The notes under the pieces: model-generated
Seen by the model: only the letters and a program-made list of their open reading frames with translations
The model's database searches: none
What the model was told of the DNA's origin: nothing
Translations under genes and position numbers: made by a program
DNA from: Anniella stebbinsi
Lineage: Eukaryota > Chordata > Lepidosauria > Squamata > Anniellidae
NCBI GenBank assembly: GCA_029215795.1
Contig: JARDYH010000007.1
Coordinates: 104,634,763 to 104,698,762 of the forward strand
Direction: 5' to 3'
Length of the DNA: 64,000 bases
Shown here: positions 8,637 to 22,075 of the stretch, piece after piece
Position numbering within the stretch: the first letter of the stretch is position 1
Layout: each line of letters starts with the position of its first letter

Positions 8637-11126
8637 GGTGAAATTCACCGAAGCCCTGCATACTACCGGCAAACGTCCCGCTCTGCCCTCGCTTGAGGCA
8701 TGCACCCCATTTCCAGTGATTTCACTGGCTTCCGACACGCTCGTGTGTGTTTCCTGGGTCCCCAGGTTCGGGCACATTTTCCGATTCCGGAAATCCCAAA
8801 ACGCGAGACATGGGTGAAATTCACCGAAGCCCTGCACACTACCGGCAAACGTCCCGCTCTGCCCTCGCTTGAGGCATGCACCCCATTTCCAGTGATTCCA
8901 CCGGCTTCCGCCACGCTCGTGTGTGTGTCCTGGGTCCCCTGGTTCGGGCACATTTTCCGATTCCGGAAATCCGAAAATGCGAGACATGGGTGGAATTCAC
9001 CGAAGCCCTGCACACTACCGGCAAACGTCCCGTTCTGCCCTCGCTTGAGGCATGCACCCCATTTCCAGTGATTTCATTGGCATCCGACACGCTCGTGTGT
9101 GTTTCCTGGGTCCCCTGGTTCGGGCACATTTTCCGATTCCGGAAATCCCAAAACGCGAGACATGGGTGAAATTCACCGAAGCCCTGCACACTACCGGCAA
9201 ACGTCCCGCTCTGCCCTCGCTTGAGGCATGCACCCCATTTCCAGTGATTTCACTGGCATCCGACACGCTCGTGTGTGTTTACTGGGTCCCCTGGTTCGGG
9301 CACATTTTCCGATTCCGGAAATCCCAAAACGCGAGACATGGGTGAAATTCACCGAAGCCCTGCACACTACCGGCAAACGTCCCGCTCTGCCCTCGCTTGA
9401 GGCATGCACCCCATTTCCAGTGATTTCACTGGCTTCCGACACGCTCGTGTGTGTTTCCTGGGTACCCTGGTTCGGGCACATTTTCCGATTCCGGAAATCC
9501 CAAAACGCGAGACATGGGTGAAATTCACCGAAGCCCTGCAGACTACCGGCAAACGTCCCGCTCTGCCCTCGCTTGAGGCACGCACCCCATTTCCAGTGAT
9601 TTCACTGGCTTCCGAAACGCTCGTGTGTGTTTCCTGGGTCCCCTGGTTCGGGCACATTTTCCGATTCCGGAAATCCCAAAACGCGAGACGTGGGTGAAAT
9701 TCACCGAAGCCCTGCACACTACTGGCAAACGTCCCGCTCTGCCCTCGCTTGAGGCACGCACCCCATATCCAGTGATTTCACTGGCTTCCGACACGCTCGT
9801 GTGTGTTTCCTGGGTCCCCTGGTTCAGGCACATTTTCCGATTCCGCAAATCCCAAAACGCGAGATATGGGTGGAATTCACCGAAGCCCTGCACACTACCG
9901 GCAAACGTCCCGTTCTGCCCTCGCTTGAGGCATGCACCCCATTTCCAGTGATTCCACCGGCTTCCGACACGGTCGTGTGGGTTTCCTGGGTCCCCTGGTT
10001 CGGGCACATTTTCCGATTCCGGAAATCCCAAAATGCGAGACATGGGTGAAATTCCCCGAAGACCTGCACACTACCGGCAAACGTCCCGTTCTGCCCTCGC
10101 TTGAGGCATGCACCCCATTTCCAGTGATTCCACCAGCTTCCGCCACGCTCATGTGTGTGTCCTGGGTCCCCTGGTTCGGGCACATTTTCCGATTCCGGAA
10201 ATCCGAAAACGCGAGACGTGGGTGGAATTCACCAAAGCCCTGCACACTACCGGCAAACGTCCTGTTCTGCCCTCGCTTGAGGCATGCACCCCATTTCCAG
10301 TGATTTCACTGGCATCCGACACACTCGTGTGTGTTTCCTGGGTCCCCTGGTTCGGGCACATTTTCCGATTCCGGAAATCCCAAAACGCGAGACGTGGGTG
10401 AAATTCACCGAAGCCCTGCACACTACCGGCAAACGTCCCGCTCTGCCCTCGCTTGAGGCACGCACCCCATATCGAGTGATTTCACTGGCTTCCGACACGC
10501 TCGTGTGTGTTTCCTGGGTCCCCTGGTTCGGGCACATTTTCCGATTCCGGAAATCCCAAAACGCGAGACATGGGTGAAATTCACCGAAGCCCTGCACACT
10601 TCCGGCAAACGTCCCGCTCTGCCCTCGCTTGAGGCATGTACCCCATTTCCAGTGATTTCAATGGCTTCCGACACGCTCGTGTGTGTTGACCTGGTCCCCT
10701 GGTTCGGGCACATTTTCCGATTCCGGAAATCCCAAAACGCGAGACATGGGTGAAATTCACCGAAGCCCTGCACACTACCGGCAAACGTCCCGCTCTGCCC
10801 TCGCTTGAGGCTTGCACCCCATTTCCAGTGATTTCACTGGCTTCCGACACGCTCGTGTGTGTTTCCTGGGTCCCCAGGTTCGGGCACATTTTCTGATTCC
10901 GGAAATCCCAAAACGCGAGACATGGGTGAAATTCACCGAAGCCCTGCACACTACCGGCAAACTTCCCGCTCTGCCCTCGCTTGAGGCATGCAACCCATTT
11001 CCAGTGATTTCACTGGCTTCCGACACGCTCGTGTGTGTTTCCTGGGTACCCTGGTTCGGGCACATTTTCCGATTCCGGAAATCCCAAAACGCGAGACATG
11101 GGTGAAATTCACCGAAGCCCTGCACA

Positions 11127-12182
11127 CTACCGGCAAACGTCCCTCTCTGCCCTCGCTTGAGGCATGCACCCCATTTCCAGTGATTTCACTGGCATCCGAC
11201 ACGCTCGTGTGTGTTTCCTGGGTCCCCTGGTTCGGGCACATTTTCCGATTCCGGAAATCCCAAAACGCGAGACATGGGTGAAATTCAACGAAGCCCTGCA
11301 CACTACCGGCAAACGTCCTGCTCTGCCCTCGCTTGAGGCATGCCCCCCATTTCCCGTGATTTCACTGGCTTCTGAAACGCTCGTGTGTGTTTCCTGGGTC
11401 CCCTGGTTCGGGCACATTTTCCGATTCCGGAAATCCCAAAACGCGAGACATGGGTGAAATTCACCGAAGCCCTGCACACTACCGGCAAACGTCCCTCTCT
11501 GCCCTCGCTTGAGGCATGCACCCCATTTCCAGTGATTTCACTGGCATCCGACACGCTTGTGTGTGTTTCCTGGGTCCCCTGGTTCGGGCACATTTTCCGA
11601 TTCCGGAAATCCCAAAAAGCGATACATGGGTGAAATTCACCGAAGCCCTGCACACTACCGGCAAACGTCCCTCTCTGCCCTCGCTTGAGGCATGCACCCC
11701 ATTTCCAGTGATTTCACTGGCATCCGACACGCTCGTGTGTGTTTCCTGGGTCCCCTGGTTCGGGCACATTTTCCGATTCCGGAAATCCCAAAACGCGAGA
11801 CATGGGTGAAATTCACCGAAGCCCTGCACACTACCGGCAAACGTCCTGCTCTGCCCTCGCTTGAGGCATGCCCCCCATTTCCCGTGATTTCACTGGCTTC
11901 TGAAACGCTCGTGTGTGTTTCCTGGGTCCCCTGGTTCGGGCACATTTTCCGATTCCGGAAATCCCAAAACGCGAGACATGGGTGAAATTCACCGAAGCCC
12001 TGCACACTACCGGCAAACGTCCCTCTCTGCCCTCGCTTGAGGCATGCACCCCATTTCCAGTGATTTCACTGGCATCCGACACGCTTGTGTGTGTTTCCTG
12101 GGTCCCCTGGTTCGGGCACATTTTCCGATTCCGGAAATCCCAAAAAGCGATACATGGGTGAAATTCACCGAAGCCCTGCACA
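11127..12182. repeat. 528-bp (3-monomer) tandem duplication
   Basis: 11127-11654 and 11655-12182 carry the same three monomers in order: A145 with T95; tgccccccattt with ttctgaaacg; A145 with cacgcttgtg and aaaaagcgatac. The matching stretches at 18676-19203 and 2366-2893 hold the trio only once. The extra copy is therefore specific to this long unit and is probably an unequal exchange product. Confidence 0.85.
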
Positions 12183-13275
12183 CTACCGGCAAACGTCCCT
12201 CTCTGCCCTCGCTTGAGGCATGCACCCCATTTCCAGTGATTTCACTGGCATCCGACACGCTCGTGTGTGTTTCCTGGGTCCCCTGGTTCGGGCACATTTT
12301 CCGATTCCGGAAATCCCAAAACGCGAGACATGGGTGAAATTCACCGAAGCCCTGCACACTACCGGCAAATGTCCCGCTCTGCCCTCGCTTGAGGCATGCA
12401 CCCCATTTCCAGTGATTTCACTGGCTTCCGACACGCTCGTGTGTGTTTCCTGGGTCCCCTGGTTCGGGCACATTTTCCGATTTCGGAAATCCAAAAACGC
12501 GAGACATGGGTGAAATTCACCGAAGCCCTGCACACTACCGGCAAACGTCCCGCTCTGCCCTCGCTTGAGGCATGCACCCCATTTTCAGTGATTTTACTGG
12601 CTTCCGAAACGCTCGTGTGTGTTTCCTGGGTCCCCTGGTTCGGGCACATTTTCCGATTCCGGAAATCCCAAAACGCGAGACATTGGTTAAATTCAGCGAA
12701 GCCCTGCACACTACCGGCAAATGTCCCGCTCTGCCCTCGCTTGAGGCATGCACCCCATTTCCATTGATTTCACTGGCATCCGACACGCTCGTGTGTGTTT
12801 CCTGGGTCCCCTGGTTCGGGCACATTTTCCGATTCCGGAAATCCCAAAACGCGAGACATGGGTGAAATTCACCGAAGCCCTGCACACTACCGGCAAACGT
12901 CCTGCTCTGCCCTCGCTTGAGGCATGCACCCCAATTCCAGTTATTTCACTGGCATCCGACACGCTCGTGTGTGTTTCCTGGGTCCCCTGGTTCGGGCACA
13001 TTTTCCGATTCCGGAAATCCCAAAACGCGAGACATGGGTGAAATTTACCGAAGCCCTGCACACTACCGGCAAACGTCCCGCTCTGCCCTCTCTTGAGGCA
13101 TGCACCCCATTTCCAGTGATTTCACTGGCTTCCGACACGCTCGTGTGTGTTTCCTGGGTCCCCTGGTTCGGGCACATTTTCCGATTCCGGAAATCCCAAA
13201 ACGCGAGACAAGGGTGAAATTCACCGAAGCCCTGCACACTACCGGCAAACGTCCCGCTCTGCCCTCGCTTGAGGC

Positions 13276-14506
13276 ATGCACCCCATTTCCAGTGATTTCA
13301 CTGGCATCCGACACGCTCGTGTGTGTTTCCTGGGTCCCCTGGTTCGGGCACATTTTCCGATTCCGGAAATCCCAAAACGCGAGACATGGGTGAAATTCAC
13401 CGAAGCCCTGCACACTACCGGCAAACGTCCCGCTCTGCCCTCTCTTGAGGCATGCACCCCATTTCCAGTGATTTCACTGGCTTCCGACACGCTCGTGTGT
13501 GTTTCCTGGGTCCCCTGGTTCGGGCACATTTTCCGATTCCGGAAATCCCAAAACGCGAGACATGGGTGAAATTCACCGAAGCCCTGCACACTACCGGCAA
13601 ACGTCCCGCTCTGCCCTCGCTTCAGGCATGCACCCCATTTCCAGTGATTTTAATGGCTTCCGACACGCTCGTGTGTGTTTCCTGGGTCCCCTGGTTCGGG
13701 CACATTTTCCGATTCCGGAAATCCCAAAACGCGAGACATGGGTGAAATTCACCGAAGCCCTGCACACTACCGGCAAACGTCCCGCTCTGCCCTCGCTTGA
13801 GGCACGCACCCCATTTCCAGTGATTTCACTGGCTTCCGAAACGGTCGTGTGTGTTTCCTGGGTCCCCTGGTTCGGGCACATTTTCCGATTCCGGAAATCC
13901 CAAAACGCGAGACATGGGTAAAATTCACCGAAGCCCTGCACACTACCGGCAAACGTCCCGCTCTGCCCTCGCTTGAGGCACGCACCCCATTTCCAGTGAT
14001 TCCACCGGCTTCCGACACGCTCGTGTGTGTTTCCTGGGTCCCCTGGTTCGGGCACATTTTCCGATTCCGGAAATCCCAAAACGCGAGACATGGGTGAAAT
14101 TCACCGAAGCCCTGCACACTACCGGCAAACGTCCCGCTCTGCCCTCGCTTGAGGCATGCACCCCATTTCCAGTGATTTCACTGGCTTCCGACACGCTCGT
14201 GTTTGTTTCCTGGGTCCCCAGGTTCGGGCACATTTTCCGATTCCGGAAATCCCAAAACGCGAGACATGGGTGAAATTCACCGAAGCCCTGCACACTACCG
14301 GCAAACATCCCGCTCTGCCCTCGCTTGAGGCACGTACCCCATTTCCAGTGATTTCACTGGCATCCGACACGCTCGTGTGTGTTTCCTGGGTCCCCTGGTT
14401 CGGGCACATTTTCCGATTCCGGAAATCCCAAAACGCGAGACATGGGTGAAATTCACGAAGCCCTGCACACTACCGGCAAACGTCCCGCTCTGCCCTCGCT
14501 TGAGGC
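13276..14506. repeat. A-H module, copy 2, lacking monomer F
   Basis: Order A, B, C, D, E, G, H. The E monomer (cacgcacc, ccaccgg) runs directly into a G monomer (gtgtttgtttcc at about 14200), so F has been lost by an in-register exchange. D and H here have acquired cacg (C116) instead of catg, matching neighbouring E monomers and suggesting local conversion. The module is followed by the ttcacgaag deletion at about 14456 and the block-leading monomers. Confidence 0.82.
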
Positions 14507-14879
14507 ACGCACCCCATTTCCAGTGATTCCACCGGCTTCCGACACGCTCGTGTGTGTTTCCTGGGTCCCCTGGTTCGGGCACATTTTCCGATTCCGGAAA
14601 TCCCAAAACGCGAGACATGGGTGAAATTCACCGAAGCCCTGCATACTACCGGCAAACATCCCGCTCTGCCCTCGCTTGAGGCATGCACCCCATTTCCAGT
14701 GATTTCACTGGCATCCGACACGCTCGTGTGTGTTTCCTGGGACCCTGGTTCGGGCACATTTTCCGATTCCGGAAATCCCAAAGCGCGAGACATGGGTGAA
14801 ATTCACCGAAGCCCTGCACACTACCGGCAAATGTCCCGCTCTGCCCTCGCTTGAGGCTTGCACCCCATTTCCAGTGATT

Positions 14880-15221
14880 AGAGTTTGAGTTAGGGTTAGG
14901 GTACGGGTAGGGTTAGGGTTAGGGTATGGGTTAGGGTACGGGTTAGGGTTAGGGTTAGGGTTAGGGTTAGGGCTAGGGCTAGGGCTAGGGCTAGGGTTAG
15001 GGTTAGGGCTAGGGCTAGGGCTAGGGCTAGGGCCAGGGCTAGGGCTAGGGCTAGGGCTAGGGTTAGGGTAGTTTTAGGGTTAGGGTTAGGGTTAGGGTTA
15101 GGGTTAGGGATAGGGTTAGGGTTAGGGCTAGGGCTAGGGCTAGGGTTAGGCTTAGGGTTAGGGTTAGGGTTAGGGTTAGGGTTAGGGTTAGGCTAGGGTT
15201 AGTGTTAGGGTTAGGGTTAGG
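14880..15221 (+). repeat. Telomere-like block T3
   Basis: 342 bp. The order of hexamers and both junctions are the same as in T1 (ttagtgtt near the right end, as in T1 and unlike T2). It is preceded by the same truncated monomer and followed by the same divergent right-flank monomer. Confidence 0.95.
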
Positions 15222-18200
15222 CTTCCGACACGCTCGTGTGGGTTTCCTGGGTCCCCTGGTTCGGGCACATTTTCCGATTCCGGAAATCCCAAAATGCGAG
15301 ACATGGGTGAAATTCACCGAGGCCCTGCACACTACAGGCAAACGTTCCGTTCTGCACTCGCTTGAGGCATGCACCCCATTTCCAGTGATTCCACCGGCTT
15401 CCGACACGCTCGTGTGTGTTTCCTGGGTCCCCTGGTTCGGGCACATTTTCCGATTCCGGAAATCCCAAAACGCGAGACATGGGTGAAATTCACCGAAGCC
15501 CTGCACACTACCGGCAAACGTCCCGCTCTGCCCTCGCTTGAGGCATGCACCCCATTTCCAGTGATTTCACTGGCATCCGACACGCTCGTGTGTGTTTCCT
15601 GGGTCCCCTGGTTCGGGCACATTTTCCGATTCCGGAAATCCCAAAACGCGAGACATGGGTGAAATTCACCGAAGCCCTGCACACTACCGGCAAACGTCCC
15701 GCTCTGCCCTCTCTTGAGGCATGCACCCCATTTCCAGTGATTTCACTGGCTTCCGACACGCTCGTGTGTGTTTCCTGGGTCCCCTGGTTCGGGCACATTT
15801 TCCGATTCCGGAAATCCCAAAACGCGAGACATGGGTGAAATTCACCGAAGCCCTGCACACTACCGGCAAACGTCCCGCTCTGCCCTCGCTTCAGGCATGC
15901 ACCCCATTTCCAGTGATTCCACCGGCTTCCGACACGCTCGTGTGTGTTTCCTGGGTCCACTGGTTCGGGCACATTTTCCGATTCCGGAAATCCCAAAACG
16001 CGAGACATGGGTGAAATTCACCGAAGCCCTGCACACTACCGGCAAATGTCCCGCTGTGCCCTCGCTTGAGGCTTGCACCCCATTTCCAGTGATTTCACTG
16101 GCTTCCGACACGCTCGTGTGTGTTTCCTGGGTCCCCAGGTTCGGGCACATTTTCCGATTCCGGAAATCCCAAAACGCGAGACATGGGTGAAATTCACCGA
16201 AGCCCTGCATACTACCGGCAAACGTCCCGCTCTGCCCTCGCTTGAGGCATGCACCCCATTTCCAGTGATTCCACCGGCTTCCGCCACGCTCGTGTGTGTG
16301 TCCTGGGTCCCCTGGTTCGGGCATATTTTCCGATTCCGGAAATCCGAAAATGCGAGACATGGGTGGAATTCACCGAAGCCCTGCACACTACCGGCAAACG
16401 TCCCGTTCTGCCCTCGCTTGAGGCATGCACCCCATTTCCAGTGATTTCATTGGCATCCGACACGCTCGTGTGTGTTTCCTGGGTCCCCTGGTTCGGGCAC
16501 ATTTTCCGATTCCGGAAATCCCAAAACGCGAGACATGGGTGAAATTCACCGAAGCCCTGCACACTACCGGCAAACGTCCCGCTCTGCCCTCGCTTGAGGC
16601 ATGCACCCCATTTCCAGTGATTTCACTGGCATCCGACACGCTCGTGTGTGTTTACTGGGTCCCCTGGTTCGGGCACATTTTCCGATTCCGGAAATCCCAA
16701 AACGCGAGACGTGGGTGAAATTCACCGAAGCCCTGCACACTACTGGCAAACGTCCCGCTCTGCCCTCGCTTGAGGCACGCACCCCATATCCAGTGATTTC
16801 ACTGGCTTCCGACACGCTCGTGTGTGTTTCCTGGGTCCCCTGGTTCGGGCACATTTTCCGATTCCGCAAATCCCAAAATGCGAGACATGGGTGGAATTCA
16901 CCGAAGCCCTGCACACTACCGGCAAACGTCCCGTTCTGCCCTCGCTTGAGGCATGCACCCCATTTCCAGTGATTTCACTGGCTTCCGACACGCTCGTGTG
17001 TGTTTCCTGGGTACCCTGGTTCGGGCACATTTTCCGATTCTGGAAATCCCAAAACGCGAGACATGGGTGAAATTCACCGAAGCCCTGCAGACTACAGGCA
17101 AACGTCCCACTCCGCCCTCGCTTGAGGCACGCACCCCATTTCCAGTGATTTCACTGGCTTCCGAAACGCTCGTGTGTGTTTCCTGGGTCCCCTGGTTCGG
17201 GCACATTTTCCGATTCCGGAAATCCCAAAACGCGAGACGTGGGTGAAATTCACCGAAGCCCTGCACACTACTGGCAAACGTCCCGCTCTGCCCTCGCTTG
17301 AGGCACGCACCCCATATCCAGTGATTTCACTGGCTTCCGACACGCTCGTGTGTGTTTCCTGGGTCCCCTGGTTCGGGCACATTTTCCGATTCCGCAAATC
17401 CCAAAATGCGAGACATGGGTGGAATTCACCGAAGCCCTGCACACTACCGGCAAACGTCCCGTTCTGCCCTCGCTTGAGGCATGCACCCCATTTCCAGTGA
17501 TTCCACCGGCTTCCGACACGGTCGTGTGGGTTTCCTGGGTCCCCTGGTTCGGGCACATTTTCCGATTCCGGAAATCCCAAAATGCGAGACATGGGTGAAA
17601 TTCCCCGAAGACCTGCACACTACCGGCAAACGTCCCGTTCTGCCCTCGCTTGAGGCATGCACCCCATTTCCAGTGATTCCACCAGCTTCCGCCACGCTCG
17701 TGTGTGTGTCCTGGGTCCCCTGGTTCGGGCACATTTTCCGATTCCGGAAATCCGAAAACGCGAGACGTGGGTGGAATTCACCAAAGCCCTGCACACTACC
17801 GGCAAACGTCCTGTTCTGCCCTCGCTTGAGGCATGCACCCCATTTCCAGTGATTTCACTGGCATCCGACACACTCGTGTGTGTTTCCTGGGTCCCCTGGT
17901 TCGGGCACATTTTCCGATTCCGGAAATCCCAAAACGCGAGACGTGGGTGAAATTCACCGAAGCCCTGCACACTACCGGCAAACGTCCCGCTCTGCCCTCG
18001 CTTGAGGCACGCACCCCATATCGAGTGATTTCACTGGCTTCCGACACGCTCGTGTGTGTTTCCTGGGTCCCCTGGTTCGGGCACATTTTCCGATTCCGGA
18101 AATCCCAAAACGCGAGACATGGGTGAAATTCACCGAAGCCCTGCACACTTCCGGCAAACGTCCCGCTCTGCCCTCGCTTGAGGCATGTACCCCATTTCCA

Positions 18201-21200
18201 GTGATTTCAATGGCTTCCGACACGCTCGTGTGTGTTGACCTGGTCCCCTGGTTCGGGCACATTTTCCGATTCCGGAAATCCCAAAACGCGAGACATGGGT
18301 GAAATTCACCGAAGCCCTGCACACTACCGGCAAACGTCCCGCTCTGCCCTCGCTTGAGGCTTGCACCCCATTTCCAGTGATTTCACTGGCTTCCGACACG
18401 CTCGTGTGTGTTTCCTGGGTCCCCAGGTTCGGGCACATTTTCCGATTCCGGAAATCCCAAAACGCGAGACATGGGTGAAATTCACCGAAGCCCTGCACAC
18501 TACCGGCAAACTTCCCGCTCTGCCCTCGCTTGAGGCATGCCCCCCATTTCCAGTGATTTCACTGGCTTCCGACACGCTCGTGTGTGTTTCCTGGGTCCCC
18601 TGGTTCGGGCACATTTTCCGATTCCGGAAATCCCAAAACGCGAGACATGGGTGAAATTCACCGAAGCCCTGCACACTACCGGCAAACGTCCCTCTCTGCC
18701 CTCGCTTGAGGCATGCACCCCATTTCCAGTGATTTCACTGGCATCCGACACGCTCGTGTGTGTTTCCTGGGTCCCCTGGTTCGGGCACATTTTCCGATTC
18801 CGGAAATCCCAAAACGCGAGACATGGGTGAAATTCACCGAAGCCCTGCACACTACCGGCAAACGTCCTGCTCTGCCCTCGCTTGAGGCATGCCCCCCATT
18901 TCCCGTGATTTCACTGGCTTCTGAAACGCTCGTGTGTGTTTCCTGGGTCCCCTGGTTCGGGCACATTTTCCGATTCCGGAAATCCCAAAACGCGAGACAT
19001 GGGTGAAATTCACCGAAGCCCTGCACACTACCGGCAAACGTCCCTCTCTGCCCTCGCTTGAGGCATGCACCCCATTTCCAGTGATTTCACTGGCATCCGA
19101 CACGCTCGTGTGTGTTTCCTGGGTCCCCTGGTTCGGGCACATTTTCCGATTCCGGAAATCCCAAAAAGCGATACATGGGTGAAATTCACCGAAGCCCTGC
19201 ACACTACCGGCAAACGTCCCTCTCTGCCCTCGCTTGAGGCATGCACCCCATTTCCAGTGATTTCACTGGCATCCGACACGCTCGTGTGTGTTTCCTGGGT
19301 CCCCTGGTTCGGGCACATTTTCCGATTCCGGAAATCCCAAAACGCGAGACATGGGTGAAATTCACCGAAGCCCTGCACACTACCGGCAAATGTCCCGCTC
19401 TGCCCTCGCTTGAGGCATGCACCCCATTTCCAGTGATTTCACTGGCTTCCGACACGCTCGTGTGTGTTTCCTGGGTCCCCTGGTTCGGGCACATTTTCCG
19501 ATTTCGGAAATCCAAAAACGCGAGACATGGGTGAAATTCACCGAAGCCCTGCACACTACCGGCAAACGTCCCGCTCTGCCCTCGCTTGAGGCATGCACCC
19601 CATTTTCAGTGATTTTACTGGTTTCCGAAACGCTCGTGTGTGTTTCTGGGTCCCCTGGTTCGGGCACATTTTCCGATTCCGGAAATCCCAAAACGCGAGA
19701 CATTGGTTAAATTCAGCGAAGCCCTGCACACTACCGGCAAATGTCCCGCTCTGCCCTCGCTTGAGGCATGCACCCCATTTCCATTGATTTCACTGGCATC
19801 CGACACGCTCGTGTGTGTTTCCTGGGTCCCCTGGTTCGGGCACATTTTCCGATTCCGGAAATCCCAAAACGCGAGACATGGGTGAAATTCACCGAAGCCC
19901 TGCACACTACCGGCAAACGTCCTGCTCTGCCCTCGCTTGAGGCATGCACCCCAATTCCAGTTATTTCACTGGCATCCGACACGCTCGTGTGTGTTTCCTG
20001 GGTCCCCTGGTTCGGGCACATTTTCCGATTCCGGAAATCCCAAAACGCGAGACATGGGTGAAATTTACCGAAGCCCTGCACACTACCGGCAAACGTCCCG
20101 CTCTGCCCTCTCTTGAGGCATGCACCCCATTTCCAGTGATTTCACTGGCTTCCGACACGCTCGTGTGTGTTTCCTGGGTCCCCTGGTTCGGGCACATTTT
20201 CCGATTCCGGAAATCCCAAAACGCGAGACAAGGGTGAAATTCACCGAAGCCCTGCACACTACCGGCAAACGTCCCGCTCTGCCCTCGCTTGAGGCATGCA
20301 CCCCATTTCCAGTGATTTCACTGGCATCCGACACGCTCGTGTGTGTTTCCTGGGTCCCCTGGTTCGGGCACATTTTCCGATTCCGGAAATCCCAAAACGC
20401 GAGACATGGGTGAAATTCACCGAAGCCCTGCACACTACCGGCAAACGTCCCGCTCTGCCCTCTCTTGAGGCATGCACCCCATTTCCAGTGATTTCACTGG
20501 CTTCCGACACGCTCGTGTGTGTTTCCTGGGTCCCCTGGTTCGGGCACATTTTCCGATTCCGGAAATCCCAAAACGCGAGACATGGGTGAAATTCACCGAA
20601 GCCCTGCACACTACCGGCAAACGTCCCGCTCTGCCCTCGCTTCAGGCATGCACCCCATTTCCAGTGATTTTAATGGCTTCCGACACGCTCGTGTGTGTTT
20701 CCTGGGTCCCCTGGTTCGGGCACATTTTCCGATTCCGGAAATCCCAAAACGCGAGACATGGGTGAAATTCACCGAAGCCCTGCACACTACCGGCAAACGT
20801 CCCGCTCTGCCCTCGCTTGAGGCATGCACCCCATTTCCAGTGATTTCACTGGCTTCCGAAACGGTCGTGTGTGTTTCCTGGGTCCCCTGGTTCGGGCACA
20901 TTTTCCGATTCCGGAAATCCCAAAACGCGAGACATGGGTAAAATTCACCGAAGCCCTGCACACTACCGGCAAACGTCCCGCTCTGCCCTCGCTTGAGGCA
21001 CGCACCCCATTTCCAGTGATTCCACCAGCTTCCGACACGCTCGTGTGTGTTTCCTGGGTCCCCTGGTTCGGGCACATTTTCCGATTCCGGAAATCCCAAA
21101 ACGCGAGACATGGGTGAAATTCACCGAAGCCCTGCACACTACCGGCAAACTTCCCGCTCTGCCCTCGCTTGAGGCATGCACCCCATTTCCAGTGATTTCA

Positions 21201-22075
21201 CTGGCATCCGACACGCTCGTGTGTGTTTCCTGGGTCCCCTGGTTCGGGCACATTTTCCGATTCCGGAAATCCCAAAGCGCGAGACATGGGTGAAATTCAC
21301 CGAAGCCCTGCACACTACCGGCAAACGTCCCGCTCTGCCCTCGCTTGAGGCATGCACCCCATTTCCAGTGATTTCACTGGCTTCCGACACGCTCGTGTTT
21401 GTTTCCTGGGTCCCCAGGTTCGGGCACATTTTCCGATTCCGGAAATCCCAAAACGCGAGACATGGGTGAAATTCACCGAAGCCCTGCAAACTACCGGCAA
21501 ACATCCCACTCTGCCCTCGCTTGAGGCATGTACCCCATTTCCAGTGATTTCACTGGCATCCGACACGCTCGTGTGTGTTTCCTGGGTCCCCTGGTTCGGG
21601 CACATTTTCCGATTCCGGAAATCCCAAAACGCGAGACATGGGTGAAATTCACGAAGCCCTGCACACTACCGGCAAACGTCCCGCTCTGCCCTCGCTTGAG
21701 GCACGCACCCCATTTCCAGTGATTCCACCGGCTTCCGACACGCTCGTGTGTGTTTCCTGGGTCCCCTGGTTCGGGCACATTTTCCGATTCCGGAAATCCC
21801 AAAACGCGAGACATGGGTGAAATTCACCGAAGCCCTGCATACTACCGGCAAACATCCCGCTCTGCCCTCGCTTGAGGCATGCACCCCATTTCCAGTGATT
21901 TCACTGGCATCCGACACGCTCGTGTGTGTTTCCTGGGACCCTGGTTCGGGCACATTTTCCGATTCCGGAAATCCCAAAGCGCGAGACATGGGTGAAATTC
22001 ACCGAAGCCCTGCACACTACCGGCAAATGTCCCGCTCTGCCCTCGCTTGAGGCTTGCACCCCATTTCCAGTGATT
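15222..22075. repeat. Long higher-order satellite unit, 39 monomer periods (T3 to T4)
   Basis: With T3 this unit spans 7,196 bp. Length check: 39 x 176 minus 7 bp at the block and three 1-bp deletions (about 19646, 21652 and 21938). It is homologous to 7497-14879 with stepwise offsets of 7725, 7373, 7549, 7021 and 7196. These steps correspond to minus 2, plus 1, minus 3 and plus 1 monomers, with one extra base lost at 19646. The step near 16036 leaves a junction monomer (aaatgtcccgctgtg). Nothing but satellite is present. Confidence 0.88.
20296..21702. repeat. A-H module, copy 3 (complete)
   Basis: All eight monomers A to H are present in order. D is marked by gaaacggtcg at about 20858, E by cacgcacc at 21000, F by caaagcgcg at about 21274, G by gtgtttgtttcc at about 21395 and H by gcatgtacc at 21527. 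The ttcacgaag deletion follows at about 21652, then the block-leading monomers and T4. Confidence 0.85.

Larger units (their letters stand above)
7497..14879. repeat. Long higher-order satellite unit, 42 monomer periods (T2 to T3)
   Basis: With T2 this unit spans 7,725 bp. Length check: 42 x 176 minus 7 bp at the block site and two 1-bp deletions (about 14456 and 14741). It aligns monomer by monomer with 15222-22075. Differences in copy number are: two extra monomers here near 8311-8662, one fewer near 9191-9894, a 3-monomer duplication at 11127-12182 and one monomer fewer near 13943. Included are the C137/C141 monomers at 7650 and 8185, divergent monomers with ggaattc and aaaatgcgag at about 8970-10240, T95 monomers at about 11135-12200, and an A-H module lacking F. 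Nothing but satellite is present. Confidence 0.88.
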
